Shown: piece after piece, positions 59,096-64,000 of the stretch
How the letters are laid out: the number at the start of each line of letters is the position of its first letter
Numbering within the stretch: the first letter of the stretch is position 1
DNA from: Blasia pusilla
Taxonomy: Eukaryota; Marchantiophyta; Marchantiopsida; Blasiales
Assembly (NCBI GenBank): GCA_050084515.1
Contig: CM114272.1
Location: 14,508,001-14,572,000 of the forward strand
Length of the DNA stretch: 64,000 bases
Direction of reading: 5' to 3'
Made by a program: the position numbers and the translations under genes
The notes under the pieces: generated by a model
Seen by the model: only the letters and a program-made list of their open reading frames with translations
Told to the model about the DNA's origin: nothing
Database searches by the model: none

Positions 59096-61458
59096 TGTCT
59101 TCTAGGATAGATTGGCGAGATCTGGTAGAGCGCCTTCGTAGATACGAGAGGGCATCCTCAAGAGGTCGAGGATGACCTGATGAGGCCATGGATAACCTGA
59201 GAGAGCAGGTTTCCCCTTCGTTTCGGCTCATTTGGAGCCATATAGAGAAATTTACTTTTTCGGGTAATTTTCCATTTGGAGTATAGTTGACTTTCCACTT
59301 TTGGAAGTGACCCTTGACCCGCTACAGCAGGTCAAGAGCCAAGGAGGTGACCAACAAGCATAGGTTATCGAGGAGAGAGTTTGGGAGAGGGGTGGGGGTA
59401 TACCTCCAAGAGAGAGAGAGAGATAGAGAGCTCATTCTATCTTTGTTGAACCTCTTGGCATGAGGCGGTGGAGCTAGGGTCTAACTTGCCTTGTGAATGT
59501 AGCCCAAGCCTCTCATTAGGAGAGTGGGTTTGGTTTGACATTGAGAGAGACATGTGAGAGTGTACACATTTGAGAGCTATGATGTTGAGAGAGATTGGAT
59601 CTACTTGATTTACAAAGAGAAATTGAGCTTGTGAGAGAGCTTCTTGGGGGAGCTCGCTGGTCACTTACTGGTTTTTTAGGTTGGGGATTGTATTCCGCGT
59701 CCAATGGTTAATGGGAGTGCTCATCGGAGCAAGAGCCACTTACTTTTGATGTTTCCTTTTCCGATTTTTCGTGTGGAAGAGAGGCGCAGAAGCGCTGCCC
59801 AATTTTTCATAGGAATTGAGTATGGGACAAGTTGCCCCATGCCAATGATCTCAAGAACATCGCGTAGCTTGCTGATTTGTATTTTCACAGGTTCTCCATT
59901 TTTTTGGGAGAAATTAGCGTGGAAGTGCTGCCAAATTTTGCGTAGGAGAAAGAGACGTTGGGTTGGACGACAGTCCCCGTCAGTTTTGGTGGAAAATCAA
60001 ATAGAGAAAAAAAATTGACAAGATTTTAGATCAAGAAGTGGCGTACGCTGCTAAAGAAACAATGTACAATTTGGAGATTGGAGCACGGAGTTATGATCAT
60101 TTCCGCGGAGCTGCCATAGCCACCATGTGAGTCAAATTTTAAAATCTTTTAGTTACTCCGTGTGTGGGGAGTAGGAAAGTAAAAATATTTTACTCCTGCC
60201 CTGACAAGACCTACTCCGCGCACCCTGCCGCGGATCCCGCCTGCCGCATGAGTTGCATGTGGTGCGGGCCTGTCCCTGTACTTTGCCGCCTACCACAACT
60301 TTCCGGTCGACCTTCACCTTCCCTCAACCCTACAGCCCGACTGCGCATCCGGCCCGCTACCGAAACTCCCTATGACCATAGCAGCGTTGAGAGCCGCCCC
60401 TTCCACCTTGACCATTTTTCACGATCGCGCTGGTGCTACCGACGGCTTCCTTTCTTGACTCGCTGCCCCGTAATTTCCGCCGATCTCCGTCCACACCGTC
60501 TATCAGTCTTCCTATCGCCGTCAGTCCGCCGGGCTAACGCCGTTGAGTATCCGTCGGACGCCGTTCTGCTGCTTCGTCGACGAGTTGACGGTGGTTGCAT
60601 TATCAACGGACGGTGGTTGAACTATCATCTATGACAGTTCAACTGCCGTGCAACCACATACTCTATGCTAGCGGCTGTGGTGATCTTGCAGTAGGCCATC
60701 ACCGATCATGTGTGAGTCATATCCCGGAGGGTAGGTGATCTATTGACTTGATGGGGTTGGAGTATTCATCCCACTTTGATATGTCGTGATTGGTAGCCGC
60801 TCGAAAACGATCGAGAACCATGTCGTGACGCCCGTAGCCGCAAGGCGCCGCCGATTTCCGCGCCGTACCGTCTGATTGCGGAGCCACACCATCATTGTGG
60901 AGCAAATCGTGTTTTGTTGCTGTTGAGGAGGGTATGCCACTACGTGCCGCACCCATTCCTGAGTGTCGTGCCGTTTGTAGCCATTCCGTGCCGCTAGTGC
61001 CGCACCATACCGCTAGACCAGCGCCGCACATCGAGGAGGTTTTGGATCATCGTTAGTACCAAGGGAGTACCACATGTTATTTGGAGGACTTTATCTTCGC
61101 AACTGAGTTAGGGTCAAGGTCTGCAGTTGCTGGGGAGCGATCGAAATCTGTTTAGTTTACCCATTCTAGTATTTTGCCCTGCCATGTTAGGGAATGCCGT
61201 GTATTGGGCAGTTATTTGGAGATATTAGGTTTTGTGAGGATGCTCCGAGCATCATTGATGTATGGGTTAGGGGACATAGACCTATGAGGATGTCTATAGT
61301 TGAGGGTATGTCCTCTTGATGTAGCTGATTTGTTGTACCACGCCGCTGGTTGCCGCACAGCGCACATCTCAGTGAGAGAGTGTAGAGTAAGTCCCACATG
61401 TTAGATTGAGTGATTGAGTGATTACTCGCGAGGTTGAGAGTGATCACGTGAGAGGGGC
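59096..61458 (+). repeat. Gypsy LTR/5' leader, copy 4
   Basis: It starts TGTCTTCTAGGATAGATTGG (equivalent to TGTCACGAC..TTAGGATAG with a small deletion). It is then colinear with copies 1 and 2: CTCATTTGGAGCCATATAG, GAACCTCTTGGCATGAGGCG, the paired hairpins at about 59785 and 59915, and GGACATAGACCTATG before gag. The segment about 60120-60700 is GC-rich and differs most from the other copies. Confidence 0.75.
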
Positions 61459-62904
61459 ATGAGGGTCATCACGGCGTCCTTTCGGGACTTTGAAAGGCGA
61501 GGTGTTGAACTTGAGAGTAGCTCTAGGGGGTTGACTCGGAGTGGTGGGAGGTTTCGAGAGTCTCCATATGAGAGACCACCTCAATTTCCTTCTATGCCGT
61601 CTTTAGACGAGGGGAAGAGTGTAGAGGAGTTTGTTAGTAATCCACCGTACACAATGAGTGGTCCTACTAGTTGGGCAGACGAGATGGACAACCGGGGTAG
61701 AGGACCGCGTAGGTTTTCAGGTGCTATAGGCACTATAGAACTACACAACTTCATCGCGGAGTTTAGGAGTTGGTGCGACTCATAGTAGGCTATATGGTCA
61801 TGTTTACAATATGGAACGGTATGTTCCAGCATTTAGAGGGGGCACCCATGGACGATTACCATGAGTTCTTGTAGAGATATGCCAATGACATTGAGGCCTA
61901 GAGACTCTACTATGACCCACACTATGTGTCATGGACTAAGTCGTTTCCAGATGAGGAGGAGGAGTCATGAGAGGGTTCTTCCACAAGTGATGTTGTAGGA
62001 GGGATAACTCGCATTGGAGTAGTTGTATCGTCCAGTCGAGTTCATCCCAGGTTAAACCCCGTGGCTGAGTTCTTTGTTGAGTTGAGGGCGAGCTACCAGG
62101 GGGTACGGAAGGAGAAATTGCGGAGCGTCCATGACTTCCAAAGGCGTCCGGATGAGAGTTTGCGTGAGGCCTACACCCGCTTGCATTAGTTGATTAACCT
62201 CACTTAGGGGATGATAGAGGCTCAGGCTATCCAGTCATGGTACGCGATGTTGGACCGGATCTTGTTGGCACGTGTGCGGGAGGGGTGCTTCTTATGAAAA
62301 CCTCCCCTACGTTGAGAGATGTTTTTAGGACCGCTAAGAATATTGAGCGCAACATGGCGGAGGAGACCGTAGCCACCATGGGTTTTAGGCGAGAGTATTC
62401 ACGAGTGCTTGCTCCACCACTGTAGCAACATGGATTCCGAGATAGGTCTGTGGCACCACAAGCTCAGGGAGGATACCAAGAGGCCATGCCATAGAGACCT
62501 GCGCCTTCATATGCGGCTCAGCAGCTGCCGCCTATGATTACTTGTTGGTCATTGGTAAAGCCCATCATCAGCGCGATTGCTCTCTTCAGGGTCATGGTCG
62601 CGTGTGTTAGCATGGAGAAGGAGATGGTGCTGCACCAGGAGGTTATCAGTGTGATTATTGTGAGAGGTATGGTCATACACACGCCAGGTGTTTCAGCTTG
62701 CACCCTAAGTTACGTCCGGACCGAGGGCCACAGAGGGCACCAGAGTGAGTTGCCGGTCTGGGTGGGCGTAGAGGTCGTGCACCAAGTGGTCCCATTGGGG
62801 AACGAGGAGTTGGATTCACCCGAGGGGGTGGTGGATTTTCCCATGGAGGAGGTAGAATCCCACCACCTTGACGCATTGAGGGAGACATCGGACGTGAGGT
62901 TGGG
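61459..62904 (+). pseudogene. Gypsy gag (copy E)
   Basis: The only gag here with an ATG: MRVITASFRDFERRG, then GPTSWADEMDNRGRG and FIAEFRSWCDS, before two stops at 61780-61790. Further on, in changing frames, are GMFQHLEGAPMDDYHEF, VHPRLNPVAEFFVELRASYQ, KTSPTLRDVFRTAKNIERN and a fully intact zinc knuckle CDYCERYGHTHARC (62650-62691; C-x2-C-x4-H-x4-C). The zinc knuckle would bind element RNA. A Gly/Pro/Arg-rich linker follows. Several stops make it non-functional. Confidence 0.8.
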
Positions 62905-64000
62905 ATGGCTGCTGAGATACAACAGCAGATTGCCGCTATGGCATTAAGGTTACCCGATGCCGGATCTGTGGCATCGACGTCTTATGAAGCCGCCAAAGAT
63001 ATGGAGGCTCTTGGTTGGATGTGGGATTGCCCAGTTGGAGGCCACCGCAATTGTTACGCGTGGAGCAGTCGCAGAGTTGGATCCACAACGAGGGGAAGCC
63101 AAGAAACAGACGAGGCTTCCTCAATCCTTCACGTTTTCTAAGGCAATGAGGACCCCGTCGATGGGTCCATATCAGAGTTCTCAGAGAGTTGGTGATGTTG
63201 TTGGTGTGCAAGCATGCAGGGTGATGGGAGAAGCGAGTGTGAGGACTCATATTGTTGATGCTTAGGAGGAGCACGTGTCAAGCACGTTGTTGGGGGTAAC
63301 CATCGTTATGTACCGCGCTCCTTTATTTTTTTCTTTCGATGTTATGACATTGGGAGGAACGCCCGCCGAGGTTTTCCGGCTGGCTGCTACGCTATGTGAG
63401 CATGGAATAAGAGTTCTTGCATCACATTCATATGTGATTGCAGAGGAGGTGATGGACCTACCCTTGGAGCCTATGCTTGGGCCGTCCACGTCAGATTCAT
63501 GGCAAGCTGCGGCTACAAGGATGGCGGAGATGCTGGCTATACCCACGATAGAGCATTCCATGGCTTCTCCTGATGTTGTATTGCTGGATAATTGAGGAGA
63601 GGTGTTACACTTGGTGAGTCGAGGAGGTAGTTTTAGTCCGCAGCGCGTCTTGTTGGATTCAGGAGCGCAACCCGTGATGATGGGGAAAGCGGCATTCAGA
63701 GGTTTGGGCTGACGAGGGCCGATGTGGAGCGTTGTCCATTCCGGATAGAGACATCCTTGGATGGAGCAAGTACCACCCATTATATCACCCGACATGAGGT
63801 CATGGTGAGGATTTTCCTGGGACATCCTACAAATGAGTTCGTGGTGCGAGCGAAGGCAATAGTGACTAATGCAGAGTCCTACGACGTCTTGGTTGGTGGA
63901 GCAATACTTTACCCGATTACTGGGAGGAGTCCACGTCCTACAGACCAAGTTGGCAATCCGTCACTTACATACGATATTGAGGTTGTACTGAAAGGATAAG
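62905..64000 (+). pseudogene. Gypsy protease region (copy E), cut by window end
   Basis: The linker AAEIQQQIAAMALRLPDAGS and AEEVMDLPLEPMLGPSTSDS lead to the protease motif LLDSGAQPVMMGKAAFRGLG (about 63650-63710). A one-base loss follows, then ADVERCPFRIETSLDGASTT and SYDVLVGGAILYP. Near 63955 the sequence departs from the copy B pattern. Stops occur near 63265 and 63594. Confidence 0.8.

Larger units (their letters stand above)
59096..64000 (+). mobile_element. Gypsy copy E (5' part, continues past the window)
   Basis: Leader, gag and protease are colinear with copy B. It lies directly downstream of solo LTR 2. The methyltransferase region, if present, would be just outside the window. Confidence 0.8.

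Noticed and set aside
63950-64000. Possible inverted junction at the end of copy E resembling the edge of the 48.1 kb copy
   Set aside because: Only about 20 bases of similarity and cut by the window end; not enough to claim a rearrangement.

Overview
The window is nuclear DNA of a streptophyte, most likely a land plant or a close charophyte relative. The evidence is a seven-exon UDP-xylose-type sugar-nucleotide transporter gene of plant type, a fragment of plant mitochondrial small-subunit rRNA, and plant-style Gypsy, Copia and Helitron elements. Species cannot be named. About two thirds of the window is decayed retroelement sequence, mostly one Ty3/Gypsy family present as several broken copies.

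Layout. 1-788: 3' part of Gypsy copy A (integrase C-terminus with a PHD finger), then a 132-bp CT microsatellite. 2704-10258: copy B (leader, gag, protease, a C5 cytosine methyltransferase domain, RT, start of RNase H). 10259-13309: AT-rich spacer with an integrase relic and a mini-Helitron. 13310 to about 23556: copy C (leader, gag fused by deletion to RT, RNase H, integrase). Copy C is split at 17.2-21.36 kb by Gypsy element D, which belongs to another lineage, and its integrase/PHD end is rearranged in inverted orientation. 23.6-27.3 kb: spacer and promoter side of the only clear host gene of known function, the transporter at 27327-30676. 33.6-37.4 kb, minus strand: a non-LTR retroelement with a restriction-enzyme-like endonuclease. 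39.5 kb: mitochondrial rRNA fragment. 41.3-42.2 kb: a diverged Gypsy protease remnant containing three inverted duplications and interrupted by a 5'-truncated Copia element (42208-44729, minus). 46.55-48.1 kb, minus: a second Gypsy methyltransferase copy. 49374-49946, minus: a probable small gene for a secreted cysteine-rich protein. 49-57 kb: AT-rich DNA with mini-Helitrons, a foldback element, one solo LTR and a GC-rich orphan exon-like ORF. 57.3-59.1 kb: a second solo LTR inside a decayed older LTR. 59096-64000: copy E (leader, gag, protease), running off the window.

The most interesting system is the main Gypsy family. Its pol region carries a cytosine-5 DNA methyltransferase domain between protease and RT, and its integrase ends in a PHD finger. 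An element carrying both a DNA-methylation writer and a chromatin-reader-type domain could mark its own DNA or choose its insertion chromatin. Retrotransposons with captured methyltransferases have been reported from charophytes and dinoflagellates; the pairing with an integrase PHD finger is what deserves a second look here. Every copy in this window is broken by stops, frameshifts or deletions.
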